A program made the translations under genes and the position numbers. 64,000 bases of DNA from the NCBI RefSeq assembly GCF_030268965.1, contig NZ_BSSE01000015.1, positions 124,001 to 188,000 on the forward strand. Reading direction: 5' to 3'. This document shows, in pieces, positions 1 to 10,168 of this stretch. The DNA comes from Microtetraspora sp. NBRC 16547 (GTDB lineage Bacteria > Actinomycetota > Actinomycetes > Streptosporangiales > Streptosporangiaceae). Under the pieces are notes generated by a model. It was not told where the DNA came from. It did not search any database and saw nothing but the letters and a program-made list of their open reading frames with translations. How positions within the stretch are numbered: the stretch's first letter is position 1; each line of letters begins with the position of its first letter.

Positions 1-322
1 TGACCTCGCCCAGCGACACGATGTCACGCGGCACGCAGTTGTTCTCGGTGCGGACGCGGGCCGTGCCCAGCAGGCGGAAGTCCGCGCCGCCGAAGACCTT
101 CAGGCGCCGCGCGTTCAGCTCCTCGGCCCCGCGGAGCAGCTCCTTGGCCTGCTCGGAGAGCCTGGCCCGCAGCACCTCGTACGTGCTCGAGTCCAGCTCA
201 GGCGGCGCCTCCCCGCCCTCGGCGGCCGGGCCGGCCGCGGGCCCGGCCACGGATGCCACACGCCCGGCCGCCACGTCGGTCGCGGGTCCGGTCACGGATT
301 CAGTCACAACGGGGTCGGTCAC
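1..322 (-). CDS. DNA-repair-type ATPase, N-terminal fragment (runs off the window)
   Basis: Only the first ~107 codons are present; the gene continues past position 1. The reading begins at a GTG (322-320) about 10 bases after a GAGGAA ribosome site. The first ~45 residues are Ala/Gly/Pro-rich and look disordered. A helical stretch follows (YEVLRARLSEQAKELL) and then the segment RTENNCVPRDIVSLGE. I recognise this pattern from the start of large actinobacterial proteins annotated as DNA repair ATPases (AAA family); that assignment is from memory. No ATPase motif is visible in this piece. It lies 58 bp downstream of the flotillin-like gene on the same strand, so the two are probably co-transcribed. 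Confidence 0.6.
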   Translation of the reverse strand, partial: MTDPVVTESVTGPATDVAAGRVASVAGPAAGPAAEGGEAPPELDSSTYEVLRARLSEQAKELLRGAEELNARRLKVFGGADFRLLGTARVRTENNCVPRDIVSLGEV

Positions 323-380
323 AGGGTTCCTCGGTGCCTCGTCTCAGCGTTCCGTCCCACCGCGCCTCACGCGCCTCGCG

Positions 381-2459
381 TCAGTGTTCGACCGAGTTGA
401 GCGCCGCCACGGGGTGCTCCGCGACGCCGAGACTCTGGGCCGTGCTCAGCAGGTCCTGGAACTTTCCGGTGTCCGGACCACCCGCCTTGATCAGCTTGAG
501 CAGCAGCGCCGACAAGGTGAGATTCCGTACGTCGGCGGTGTCCAGCGAGCCGACGAAGCGGGCCAGGTCCGCGGGCAGGCTCGCCGTACCGTCCAGGTAC
601 GGCCCGGCCAAGGCCCGCGTCACGGCCGAGTTCTCGACGAAGCCGTCGATGCTCCTGCCCATGGTGATCGAGCTCATCAGCCGGTCGAAGAAGACGGTGT
701 CGCCGCCCACGATGTCGATGTCGGCATTCTCCAGCCCGGCCGCCAGCACGGTCGCCTGGGCGTCCGCGATCTCCCGCTGGACGTCGATGTTCTTGAGCCG
801 GATCTCCTTCTCCGCCTCCAGCCGGAGCCGGTACTCCTCGTGACCCCGGCTCGCCTCGTCCAGGGCCGCCATGGCCGCGGCCTTCTCCTTGAGACCCTCC
901 GCCTCCGCCTTCAACTTCTCACCCACAGCGGCGGCAGCGGCGAGGGCCTTCGCCTGCTCGCCCTCGGCCTCCGCCTTGAGCCTCTCGCCCACGGCGAGCG
1001 CGGCGGCCAGCCCCTTCTCCCGCTCCACGACGGCCTCCGCGCGGCCGACCTTCTCGATGGCCTCGGCGTCCCGCTCGCGTACCTGGACCTCCGCGAGGCC
1101 GGCGGCGGCGGCCTCGGCCTTCAGTCCCTCGGCGAGACGGATCTTGGCCTGGCTGTCGAGCTCGGCCGCCTGCTGGCGCGCCTCGGCGAGGACGAGCTCC
1201 TCTCGCGCCTTGAACGCGGCGGCCTGCTCCGCTGCCTCGGCCGCCTTGATGTCCTTGACCAGGTTCTCCTGTGCCTCGGCCTCGGCCTGGATGACCAGCG
1301 CCTGGCGGGTCCGCTCGGCCTCCTCCACGATGCGCAGGCGCTTGATGCTCTCCTCCTGCTCGGCGACCGTCTTCTCCACGGCGATCCGCTCCCGCGTCAC
1401 CTCGGCGATCGACCGCTTCTCAACCTCGAGTTCCTTGTCCTTGGCGATGCGTGACAGCTCGGTCTCCCGCTCACGCGAGATGACCTCCAGCAGCCGGTCC
1501 TTCTCGATCCGCTCGTTCTCGATGGCGATGACGCGCTCGCGGTTCTTCGTCGCCACCGCGATCTCCCGCTCCCGGTTCTGGCGCTGGATGCCAAGCTGCT
1601 CCTCGGTGCGGATGTTGGCCGTCTCGAACTTGAGCCGCTCTTCCGCCTGCACTCGGGCGGTCTCGGCCTCCTCGCGTGCCCGTACGGTGTCGATCTCGCG
1701 CCGCTGCTTGGCCTCGGCGTCGGCCTGCCGCCGCTCGAGTTCGAGGATGGCCTCCCGCGCGTCGACGTTCTGACGGGTGATCTCCTTCTCCTCGTTACGC
1801 TGGTATTCGTTGGTGCGGACATGCTCGATCGCCGTCAGCTCGGTGATCTTACGGATGCCCTGGGCGTCGAGGATGTTCGCGGGATCGAGCTGCGCCAGCG
1901 GCGTCTGCTCCAGGAAGTCGATCGCGGCGTCCTCCAGGCTGTAGCCATTGAGGTCGGTGCCGATCACCCGGATGATCTGGTCGCGGAACTCGTCGCGCTT
2001 GGTGTACAGATCGACGAAGTCGAGTTGCTTTCCGACGGTCTTGAGCGCCTCGGAGAACTTGGCGTTGAACAACTCCTGCAAGGTCGCCTCGTCGCTCGCG
2101 CGTACGGTGCCGATCGCCTGCGCGACCTTGATCACGTCTTCTATCGTCTTGTTGACCCGTACGAAGAACGTGATCCGGATGTCGGCCCGGATATTGTCCT
2201 GACAGATCAGCCCTTCATGCCCCGTACGCGTGATCTCGATGGTCTTCACCGAGATGTCCATGACCTCGGCCTTGTGCAGAACGGGCAGCACGACGGCGCC
2301 TGTGAAGGTGACGTCGACCCGCCGCATCTTGGAGACGATCAATGCCATGCCCTGTTCGACCTTGCGGTACAGGCGGCTGACGATGACCACCGCGCTGATG
2401 ACGACAAGGAGGAGAACGGCGAGGAGCACGCCCGTCCCGGTGCTGATCACATCCACCAT
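381..2459 (-). CDS. Flotillin-like SPFH/Band 7 protein (YqiK-type)
   Basis: A 692-residue membrane-anchored scaffold. One transmembrane helix lies at about residues 8-27 (VLLAVLLLVVISAVVIV), followed by an SPFH/Band 7 domain to about residue 210. A very long Ala/Glu/Arg-rich coiled coil covers about residues 215-560, and a short globular tail ends the protein. Known relatives oligomerise in the inner membrane and organise membrane microdomains. The start chosen is the ATG at 2459, because an upstream in-frame extension would run into the neighbouring gene and lacks the hydrophobic N-terminus. It follows the OB-fold membrane protein gene by 13 bp, the same order as E. coli yqiJ-yqiK. The function of the complex in this organism cannot be read from the sequence. 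Confidence 0.88.
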   Translation of the reverse strand: MVDVISTGTGVLLAVLLLVVISAVVIVSRLYRKVEQGMALIVSKMRRVDVTFTGAVVLPVLHKAEVMDISVKTIEITRTGHEGLICQDNIRADIRITFFVRVNKTIEDVIKVAQAIGTVRASDEATLQELFNAKFSEALKTVGKQLDFVDLYTKRDEFRDQIIRVIGTDLNGYSLEDAAIDFLEQTPLAQLDPANILDAQGIRKITELTAIEHVRTNEYQRNEEKEITRQNVDAREAILELERRQADAEAKQRREIDTVRAREEAETARVQAEERLKFETANIRTEEQLGIQRQNREREIAVATKNRERVIAIENERIEKDRLLEVISRERETELSRIAKDKELEVEKRSIAEVTRERIAVEKTVAEQEESIKRLRIVEEAERTRQALVIQAEAEAQENLVKDIKAAEAAEQAAAFKAREELVLAEARQQAAELDSQAKIRLAEGLKAEAAAAGLAEVQVRERDAEAIEKVGRAEAVVEREKGLAAALAVGERLKAEAEGEQAKALAAAAAVGEKLKAEAEGLKEKAAAMAALDEASRGHEEYRLRLEAEKEIRLKNIDVQREIADAQATVLAAGLENADIDIVGGDTVFFDRLMSSITMGRSIDGFVENSAVTRALAGPYLDGTASLPADLARFVGSLDTADVRNLTLSALLLKLIKAGGPDTGKFQDLLSTAQSLGVAEHPVAALNSVEH

Positions 2460-2472
2460 CGAAGATCCCCTG

Positions 2473-3045
2473 CTAGTGAAGGCCGTGCGGCATGTCGTAC
2501 GGCATGACCCAGAAGAACTCGCCCTCAGGGTCATAGTCGAAGATGAGAGCGGGGCTGCCGGCGCGGAGATCCTCTTCTCCGGCCTGGCGCACCTGGACGA
2601 GGGCCGATGAGCCGTCGTCGGCGGTGACCTCGGCCTGGCCGAAGTCGAGCCCGACCCGCCCGGTGCGTATGACGCACATCCGGCCGACGAAATCGGTCCG
2701 GGACGGCGGAGCCACGGCGGGAAAAAGGGCGCGGCTCACCCGCGCCACCAGGCGGGCGCACAGCCATCCGGCGAGCAGCGCGACCACGAGTACGGCCGAC
2801 CGGGCAGGAGCGCCCTCGAAGAGCACAACGCCGACCAGGCCGACGAACCAGGCGACCACGACCAGCAGCGACAGCGCCACGGTGCCCGGCACCCCGCGCA
2901 GTCCGAGACCGGTCAGGAAGTCATCGGGGAGTTCCAGTCCGAGCCCGCCGAGCAGAACGAGCACCCAGTACGCGATGACGACGACCAGCATGAAGCTGAA
3001 CAGCACCGCCGGGAACTCCAGCACCGCATCGACGAACCGCGCCAT
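2473..3045 (-). CDS. YqiJ-like membrane protein with C-terminal OB-fold-like domain
   Basis: A 190-residue protein with three or four hydrophobic helices (about residues 10-32, 55-75 and 80-100) and a soluble C-terminal part of about 80 residues. That part is beta-rich (GRMCVIRTGRVGLDFGQAEV) and resembles the NfeD/YqiJ OB fold. Proteins of this kind pair with flotillin-like partners, which fits the SPFH gene 13 bp downstream. It is the first gene of the operon; a GGTGGGAG ribosome site precedes the ATG and a plausible promoter lies about 40 bp upstream. The pairing with YqiK-type proteins is established knowledge; its role here is inferred. Confidence 0.8.
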   Translation of the reverse strand: MARFVDAVLEFPAVLFSFMLVVVIAYWVLVLLGGLGLELPDDFLTGLGLRGVPGTVALSLLVVVAWFVGLVGVVLFEGAPARSAVLVVALLAGWLCARLVARVSRALFPAVAPPSRTDFVGRMCVIRTGRVGLDFGQAEVTADDGSSALVQVRQAGEEDLRAGSPALIFDYDPEGEFFWVMPYDMPHGLH

Positions 3046-3084
3046 TGACTCCCACCGTTATCCCGGCCCCCAGAGACAACTGCA

Positions 3085-3114
3085 ATTATGGCGTAAAGTC
3101 GTAATAAAAGTCAG
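3085..3114 (-). promoter_or_regulatory. Probable sigma-70-type promoter of the YqiJ/YqiK-like operon
   Basis: On the minus strand, CTGACT (3114-3109) and CATAAT (3090-3085) are separated by 18 bp in an AT-rich patch that stands out from the surrounding GC-rich DNA. The -10 lies about 40 bp before the ATG at 3045. This is a pattern match only. Confidence 0.45.
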
Positions 3115-3190
3115 CATGAATTCAATGCGAATAATGGGCACTTTTGGGGAGTTCGCGCCGTTGATACATAGGGTCCGCGCCCCACCCCCT

Positions 3191-3310
3191 CTTCACCCCA
3201 CCCCCTCTTCACCCCACCCCCTCCGCGCCCCTCTTCGCTTCAACCCCCTTCGCCTTCTCTTCGCTTCAACCCCCTTCGCCTTCTCTTCGCTTCAACCCCC
3301 TTCGCCTTCT
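3191..3310. repeat. Pyrimidine-rich tandem repeats in a 700-bp gene-free gap
   Basis: The gap 3046-3745 has no convincing gene. Inside it the plus strand is almost pure C/T. A 16-bp unit (CTTCACCCCACCCCCT) occurs twice at 3191-3222. A 26-bp unit beginning CTTCGCTTCAACCCCC occurs three times exactly at 3233-3258, 3259-3284 and 3285-3310, then decays into a C/T-rich stretch to about 3480. Such polypurine/polypyrimidine tracts can form triplex DNA and change copy number; no coding signal supports a protein in either strand. Confidence 0.85.
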
Positions 3311-3745
3311 CTTCGCTTCCTCTCCTCGTCTCGCCCTCCGCTTCTTTGCCCGGCCCTCCACGCCCTTCTTCGCCCCCGACTCGACGTCCAGCCCGCCGCC
3401 TGCGCACCTTTCCACGCCCGGCCCTCCCCCTGCGCCTGTCCCTCAGCTGCTTCTTCCCCCAGTCCCCCGGCCCCTTCGAGCTGGGCGACAAAAACTGCAA
3501 AGACCCCCGATTCCTCAGATTTCCGGCATTACGGTCGAACTAAAAACAGTCCAGAGTGACGCCGATTTATCAGAGGCCTACGTCGGCCCACCCTGGCCAG
3601 TGAAGCCCGCAGCAGCAAACAGCGGAACAAAAACGGCAAATGGCCCGATATAGTGATCGAACCCCTGTGGATAACTTGCAACCTTCTCGGCTCTGCCCTG
3701 CAATAATTCGTACAGGAGTTCGGACAGCCAGCCGAGGGGGTGAAC

Positions 3746-5956
3746 ATGGACCGAGCATTCGGGTCATTCGAGTTCTCGACCGAAAAGCCGTCACACCGCA
3801 CACCCGAGGGGCCGTGTAATGACGAGTGGTGGGCTCACGTGGCCTTGCTGAGCGCCGCTCACACCGCTCACGCCGCCCGCGCCGCACGCGGCACCTCGGC
3901 GCTCGCTCTCGATGACGCTCTCGACGACCTCTTCACTCGCGTCCCCGACGAGGCCGTCCCTGGCGTCTCCGGCGTCGTCGACGGCATCCCGGAGTCACCC
4001 GCCGGTGCCGCTGATGGCGCAGCGAGAACGACGCTGCGAGCAGCCGACGACGCTGGCGCTCCAGGCAACGTCAGCTACCCCGAGGACTCGGATGAGGACA
4101 CGGCCCGCACCGCTGATTCCCGAGACGATCTCCGTAGCCATACTCGCGGTGCCGCCGAAAGCGACACCCCGACCGACGGCGATACGACAGCGGGGCACCA
4201 GGCGTCATGGCCGTTCGTGGTCTCGATCCAGGAGTCCGCTTCCGCACTCGCGACGATGCCGCCGCCGGAGTCGGCGGCGGTGTGCCTTGCCGAAGCTCAG
4301 GACCTTCTGTTCGCGCGCGACCGGCTGACCTCCGCCATCGCAGCGCGCGTACGGCGAGTGCATGCGGCGGGCGAGGCCAAGGCGTTCGGCCATGCCTCGA
4401 CCAAAACATGGCTGCGAGGCGCGGCGGGCATGACGACCGCCGGCGCCGGGCGGCTGGTCGGGCTGGCCACGGAGTTGGACCGGCTGCCGACGGTGCGTGA
4501 TCGGTTCGCCCAGGGGAGCCTCTCGGAGGGGCAGGTCACCGCGATCTGCGCCGCCACAGGCCGGTTGACCGACGCACAGGCCGCACTGGCCGAGCCGATC
4601 TTGGTCGCGCTGGCTGATCAGGCGACCCCCACCGAAGTGGCACGGGCCGGTCGCTATCTGCACGAGGTGCTCAACCCCGACAGCGCGGAAGATGAGGCGG
4701 ATGCCGACTATCAGCAGCGGTTTCTGCTGGTCCGGGAGAGCTCGTCAGGCGGGCTGGAGGGTGAGTTCCGCCTCCCGCGCGAGGCAGGCGCCCGGCTGCG
4801 GGCACTGCTGGACACCTTTGCCAAGCCCAAGGCCGAGGGCGACGACCGGCCGCTACGGGTGCGCAACGCGGACGCCCTGATCGCCTTGCTGGAACAGCAG
4901 GTCACCACCGAACTCCTCGTACTGGTGAACGCCGCGTCCCTGCCCGACGACCCTCAGCCAACGGAACCGTGCGGCAACCCCCAGCCGACGGAAGGGCACG
5001 ATGCCCCCGAGCCAACGGAGGGGTACGGCTCGCCCGCAACGGCTTCTCCCGCCACCGGTTCCTCCGCTACCGCTCCCCCTACTTCGCCTGCCGCTTTCTC
5101 ACCCAGCGCTGCAGGGCCCACGACCGACAGCGCCGACCACGACAACCATGGTGATTCACAGCGAGGAACCGTCACATCCGACGGCCGACAAACCGACGAG
5201 GCAGGTTCCGGCCGCCGTCCGACCAACGATTCGGCGATGCCGTCACCGCTCCAGGCACCACCGCCCCAGGCACCACCGCTCCAAGCATCACCGCTCCAAG
5301 CATCACCGCTCCAAGCATCACCGCTCCAAGCATCACCGCCCCAGACACCACCGGGCAAGGCGTCGGCTGCGTACGCACCGTCGAGGAAGCCCGCCTCGAC
5401 ACCACTCGGGAAACAGCACAGGAACGATCCATCCGGAGGTGAACGGCCCCTGAACGGATCTCCACCGAGCGGATCTCAGCGGGATCGCTCCCGGTCAAAA
5501 GAGCGAATGTCAGGATGGGCACTGCCCGCTGGGCTGATGTCCGGCCGCAGGCTGCCCGGGTTGCTGCTGGCCACCGGTCAGTTCCTTCCCGTCTCCGACA
5601 TCCACCGCCTGGCCCGCACCTCCAGCCTGGCCCGTCTCGTCATGAACGCCGAAAGCGAGATCTTGGATATGGGCCGCAAGGTCCGGCGGGCCACCGCGGC
5701 GCAACGTCGTACCATCCTCGCCCGGTACACCTCGTGCATGGTGGACGACTGCTCACTGCCCGCCCATCTCTGCCAGATCGACCACATCGACAACTGGAGC
5801 GACGGCGGCGCCACCGACCTGGACAAGCTTGGCCCCACCTGCCAGTTCCACAACCGTGATCGCTATCGGCACCCGGAGCGCTATCGGTTGTACCGAGTCG
5901 GAAAGGATCGCTGGGCGTTCGCCTATCTCGGCCCGCGTCCGGCCCGTCGCACCTGA
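3746..5956 (+). CDS. DUF222 / HNH-endonuclease domain protein (13E12 repeat family)
   Basis: About 736 residues. The N-terminal ~130 residues are acidic and low-complexity. A helical DUF222 domain spans about residues 155-400 (DRLTSAIAARVRRVHAAGE, AGRLVGLATELDRLP). A long Pro/Ser/Thr/Ala-rich linker spans about residues 400-600. A C-terminal HNH motif follows (CMVDDCSLPAHLCQIDHI with CQFHNRDR after it). Actinobacteria often carry several such genes, and they resemble mobile 13E12-type elements; the nuclease target is unknown. A GTG at 3740 is possible, but the GAGGGGG ribosome site is spaced correctly for the ATG at 3746. The linker contains a seven-copy DNA repeat. No partner gene is adjacent. 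Confidence 0.82.
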   Translation: MDRAFGSFEFSTEKPSHRTPEGPCNDEWWAHVALLSAAHTAHAARAARGTSALALDDALDDLFTRVPDEAVPGVSGVVDGIPESPAGAADGAARTTLRAADDAGAPGNVSYPEDSDEDTARTADSRDDLRSHTRGAAESDTPTDGDTTAGHQASWPFVVSIQESASALATMPPPESAAVCLAEAQDLLFARDRLTSAIAARVRRVHAAGEAKAFGHASTKTWLRGAAGMTTAGAGRLVGLATELDRLPTVRDRFAQGSLSEGQVTAICAATGRLTDAQAALAEPILVALADQATPTEVARAGRYLHEVLNPDSAEDEADADYQQRFLLVRESSSGGLEGEFRLPREAGARLRALLDTFAKPKAEGDDRPLRVRNADALIALLEQQVTTELLVLVNAASLPDDPQPTEPCGNPQPTEGHDAPEPTEGYGSPATASPATGSSATAPPTSPAAFSPSAAGPTTDSADHDNHGDSQRGTVTSDGRQTDEAGSGRRPTNDSAMPSPLQAPPPQAPPLQASPLQASPLQASPLQASPPQTPPGKASAAYAPSRKPASTPLGKQHRNDPSGGERPLNGSPPSGSQRDRSRSKERMSGWALPAGLMSGRRLPGLLLATGQFLPVSDIHRLARTSSLARLVMNAESEILDMGRKVRRATAAQRRTILARYTSCMVDDCSLPAHLCQIDHIDNWSDGGATDLDKLGPTCQFHNRDRYRHPERYRLYRVGKDRWAFAYLGPRPARRT
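5246..5350. repeat. Seven 15-bp tandem repeats inside the DUF222/HNH gene
   Basis: Seven units of the type CCGCTCCAAGCATCA follow each other without gaps; the middle four are identical. The unit length is a multiple of three, so it encodes a Pro-Leu-Gln-Ala-Ser repeat in the flexible linker between the DUF222 and HNH parts without breaking the frame. Confidence 0.9.
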
Positions 5957-6131
5957 CCTCGTTCCTCACCCGTGCCACGTGATTCCGCCCAACCGATCGA
6001 GTGTCCCGACCGGGCCGGGGACCGACGCCGACCAGGGCCGAGGTCAGAGGACGTGGCAAACCATACGCGCACACATTTGCCGCAGCCCGACTCGCCGACC
6101 AGTCCGACCGTCTCGCCCGCGTCGGCCGAGG

Positions 6132-7022
<891 letters not shown>

Positions 7023-7060
7023 CCGCCCCTCCCGTCGACCTTTCGGGAAAAGCTACACCT

Positions 7061-9184
7061 TCACGCGCGCGGTCGTAGACGGCCGTCAACGAGCCCCTCC
7101 AACCCCAGCCGGATCAGCACCTCGCCCGCCTCGGCCGCTTCCCTGATGGCGTCCTCCAGAACGGCGAGTCGCCGGAAGGCCATGCCGTACGCCTGCTGCT
7201 CGGCGAGCGAGAGCCGCGGAATGCGCGCCCGGCGGACATCGACGCGGCTGGCCCCCTGATTGACTCGGACGGCGGCGTATTTCAGGAAGCCGGCGAGGAA
7301 CTCGGCGTCGAGCCGGGACCGATCCACGCGATAGAGCGAAAGCTGCGGCCCGAGGACCGCACCTGACTCGCCGACCACTCGCGCGGTCGTCATGGAAGCC
7401 ACGATGTCTCCGGCCGCCACCGTGACGAGGCCGGGCACCGCGCCGGTGCGCCCGGACGGCGAGCCGCCCCGTGCCAGGTCGTCGGCCGTAAGGACGCTCA
7501 AATCACCCGTGTCGGCTGCTTTCAGCACCGAATGCCTGATCGCCACCATCCCGGCCTTGACCAGATCGGTGATGGTCGTCGTCGGGAGATCGGCCCGCCC
7601 GGACAGCACCTCCAGAGCGGGCAGTGCCTCCGCCGCCTCCGCCATCGCCTCGGTGAGATCCCGGAGCCTGCGCCCGGCGGCGGGATAGCGACGGGGGTCG
7701 CTGCGCGGCGAGAGGTGCCGAGCCGGGCTGACATCCACCTCGTCATCGAGCAGGTCGATGATCCGCACGATCCGGGCAGAGCGTGGCAACTCGCCCGGCG
7801 AGGCCACCGCCCCGGCCTGCCTCGCAACGCCACCGTATGTCCGACCTTCGGCCACCGAACCGGCGGACAGCCCGCGTCGGGCATCTTCCGGCGCAGCAGG
7901 ACCGGCCGTGTCCGTGTCGGCGGCACGTTCGCCGGCCGTAAGACTCGTACCGCCATAACCCGCGTCGGCCAGGTAGGTCCGCCAGGCCGACTCGACGATC
8001 GAGAGGTCGTCGGAGGCGTCGGCGAGAAGGATCGACGCCGACGAGCGCTCCCCCGCCTCTGGGCGGCGAAGCAGCCAGAGATCGGGACCTGCCGCCGACA
8101 GGGTGGCGACGGCCCGGAGAGCACCGGCCCGAAGCAGGTTCGCCCGGATGCGCCGGCCGGAACGGCGGGCGGCCGCGGCGGCGGGCATCAGGATCGCCAC
8201 CAGGCCGCCGGGACGCACATGGGCCAGGCAGTGCTGGACCCAGGCCAGCTCGGGCTCGCCCCGGGGCGGCACTCCGTAGTCCCAGCGCGGGTCGCCGATC
8301 AGCTCCTCATGGCCCCACGCCCGCTCGTTGAACGGCGGATCGCACAGGACGACATCCGCCCGTTCACCAGCGAAACCGTCGTGCCGCAGCGAGTCTCCCG
8401 CCACGATCCGCGCGCCGGCGCCCCGCAGCAGCAAGCGCAGCGAGGCGAGCAGCGCGGCGGTCTCGTTGACCTCCTGGCCGAACAGGCGAACCCGCGGCGT
8501 GGCATCCGCGTCCACCGCCTCAGTCCCAGCTTCGGACCCGGCATCGGAACCGGCCAGCAGGAGCGTTCCGACGCCGACCGCCGGATCGAGGATGGTGCCG
8601 CCCGGAGGACACGCCTGCCGGGCGAGGCGCGCCATCAGCGCCGCCACCTCGGCACGCGTGACCGCGAGCCGGCGGGCATGGGCCTCGACATAGCGCTCGC
8701 AGACGAACTCGAACGCGGTGGCGGGCCCGTGCAACGCGGACAGGTCGGCGATCCACCGGATCAGCTGCGCGTCCTCCAGGGCGGTTCCCGGCCGGACGGG
8801 CAGATCGGCCGTCGCCGCCGCGACCTCGCGCGGAAGCCGTGCGGCGAGATCGGGAGCGGCGGCGAGCCGCCGCCAGCCGTCGGGATCGCGCCGCACGTAG
8901 AGGAGGAACGCCCCCGCGAAACCCGCCAGCTCGCCGAGGCGGAGATCGTCCACGGCGGCCCTTAGCCCCTGCCAGACGCGGTCGCCCAGCGAGACCTCGA
9001 AGGACTTGCCGTTCCTGCGCAGCCACTCCTCGATCTCCGGCAAGGAGAACAGCGGGCTGGAGGCCGTGCCCCCGACGGGCTGCGGAAAGTCCTCGTACCG
9101 CCGGCGCCAGTTGCTCACCGCGGCTCTCCCGACGTCGGCTAGGCGGGCGATGTCTCCCGCGTTCACTGTGGCGTCGTGGCTCAT
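7061..9184 (-). CDS. N6-adenine DNA methyltransferase with N-terminal HTH and C-terminal specificity-like region
   Basis: About 707 residues. The first ~60 form a helix-turn-helix-like domain (AGDIARLADVGRAAVSNWRRR). A helical region follows, then the SAM-dependent methyltransferase core with motif I (DPAVGVGTLLLAG, near residue 200) and catalytic motif IV (DVVLCDPPF, near residue 285). The last ~200 residues resemble a type I specificity (HsdS-like) target-recognition half ending in a helix. So modification and specificity functions are fused in one chain. No nuclease motif is seen and no restriction subunit lies nearby. An upstream ATG at 9217 would add 11 residues. The gene is divergent from the phosphatase, with about 57 bp between them, and is followed by the kinase. 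It could act in epigenetic regulation or phage defence; both are inference. Confidence 0.85.
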   Translation of the reverse strand: MSHDATVNAGDIARLADVGRAAVSNWRRRYEDFPQPVGGTASSPLFSLPEIEEWLRRNGKSFEVSLGDRVWQGLRAAVDDLRLGELAGFAGAFLLYVRRDPDGWRRLAAAPDLAARLPREVAAATADLPVRPGTALEDAQLIRWIADLSALHGPATAFEFVCERYVEAHARRLAVTRAEVAALMARLARQACPPGGTILDPAVGVGTLLLAGSDAGSEAGTEAVDADATPRVRLFGQEVNETAALLASLRLLLRGAGARIVAGDSLRHDGFAGERADVVLCDPPFNERAWGHEELIGDPRWDYGVPPRGEPELAWVQHCLAHVRPGGLVAILMPAAAAARRSGRRIRANLLRAGALRAVATLSAAGPDLWLLRRPEAGERSSASILLADASDDLSIVESAWRTYLADAGYGGTSLTAGERAADTDTAGPAAPEDARRGLSAGSVAEGRTYGGVARQAGAVASPGELPRSARIVRIIDLLDDEVDVSPARHLSPRSDPRRYPAAGRRLRDLTEAMAEAAEALPALEVLSGRADLPTTTITDLVKAGMVAIRHSVLKAADTGDLSVLTADDLARGGSPSGRTGAVPGLVTVAAGDIVASMTTARVVGESGAVLGPQLSLYRVDRSRLDAEFLAGFLKYAAVRVNQGASRVDVRRARIPRLSLAEQQAYGMAFRRLAVLEDAIREAAEAGEVLIRLGLEGLVDGRLRPRA

Positions 9185-9241
9185 GACGGCCAGCTTAGCT
9201 TGCGCTTGTGAAGTCATTCAACCAGTGCTTTACTCAAAACC

Positions 9242-9973
9242 ATGACGCACAACCGACTTCGCTACGCTTCGGGAACCGACGTCGGCCGTACCCGGAAGAA
9301 GAACGAGGACTCGTTCCACACCGGGGCGCGACTGCTCGCGATAGCCGACGGGATGGGTGGTCACGGTAATGGAGAGGTGGCCAGCGCGGCGGCCATCGCC
9401 GCCCTGGCCGCCCTGGAGGAGGGGCCCTTTCCCGAGGACGCCGTCGCCGCCCTTGATGAGGCGGTGCAAGAGGCCAGCCGCAGGTTGCGAGATCTGGCGG
9501 TCCGCGACCCCGCCCTTGAGCGGATGGGCACGACGATCACCGCGATGCTCTGGGACGGTGCACGCTTCGCGCTGGCGCACGTGGGCGACTCGCGGGCGTA
9601 CATGCTGCGTGACGGCGCCCTCTACCAGATCACACGCGATCACACTCTTGTCCAGTCGCTGGTGGACGACGGTCGGATGAGTCCGGACCAGGCGGCGAAG
9701 CACCCCAACCGGTCACTCCTGTTGCGCGCGGTGGAGACGAGCGGTCTGGCCGACCCTGATCTCTCCCTCCGCGGAGCACATCCCGGTGACCGCTACCTGC
9801 TCTGCTCGGACGGCCTGACCGGGGTGCTCGAGCCGGAGACCCTGCATCGCGTGCTCACCACGGTGGCCGACCGGGAGGAGGCGGTCCGCCAGTTCATCGA
9901 GCTGGCCAACGAGGCGGGCGGCCCAGACAACATCAGCGTCATCGTCGCCGACGTCGAGGTGGCCCCCGCCTGA
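9242..9973 (+). CDS. PP2C-family Ser/Thr protein phosphatase
   Basis: A 243-residue cytoplasmic metal-dependent phosphatase with all core motifs: RKKNEDS near the N-terminus, DGMGGHGNGE, MGTTIT, HVGDSRAY, LLCSDGLT and GGPDNISVI. These hold the Asp residues that bind the Mn/Mg ions. Its length equals the bare catalytic domain, with no membrane tail, unlike PstP. It is transcribed away from the methyltransferase/kinase operon, and the short gap probably holds both promoters. It is the natural antagonist of the adjacent kinase; the pairing is inferred from position. Confidence 0.92.
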   Translation: MTHNRLRYASGTDVGRTRKKNEDSFHTGARLLAIADGMGGHGNGEVASAAAIAALAALEEGPFPEDAVAALDEAVQEASRRLRDLAVRDPALERMGTTITAMLWDGARFALAHVGDSRAYMLRDGALYQITRDHTLVQSLVDDGRMSPDQAAKHPNRSLLLRAVETSGLADPDLSLRGAHPGDRYLLCSDGLTGVLEPETLHRVLTTVADREEAVRQFIELANEAGGPDNISVIVADVEVAPA

Positions 9974-10168
9974 CATCCGCCTGCCCGTACGGCCCCGCCG
10001 GGCGGCACGCGGGGAGATCCAGCCGAGCGCGCGAGGCGAGATCCACCCGAAGCCCGGCGGGCCGTCACCGCCCCAGGAGACGTCTCGTGTCACCTTCGCC
10101 GGGCGCGCCGCACGCCGTGCTCGATGCCCGCATCCGACGGGCACGTCCCCGGTCCGGAGACCGCGTGG

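Noticed and set aside
3191-3310. A CRISPR array
   Set aside because: The repeats are directly adjacent with no unique spacers, and no cas gene is in the window.
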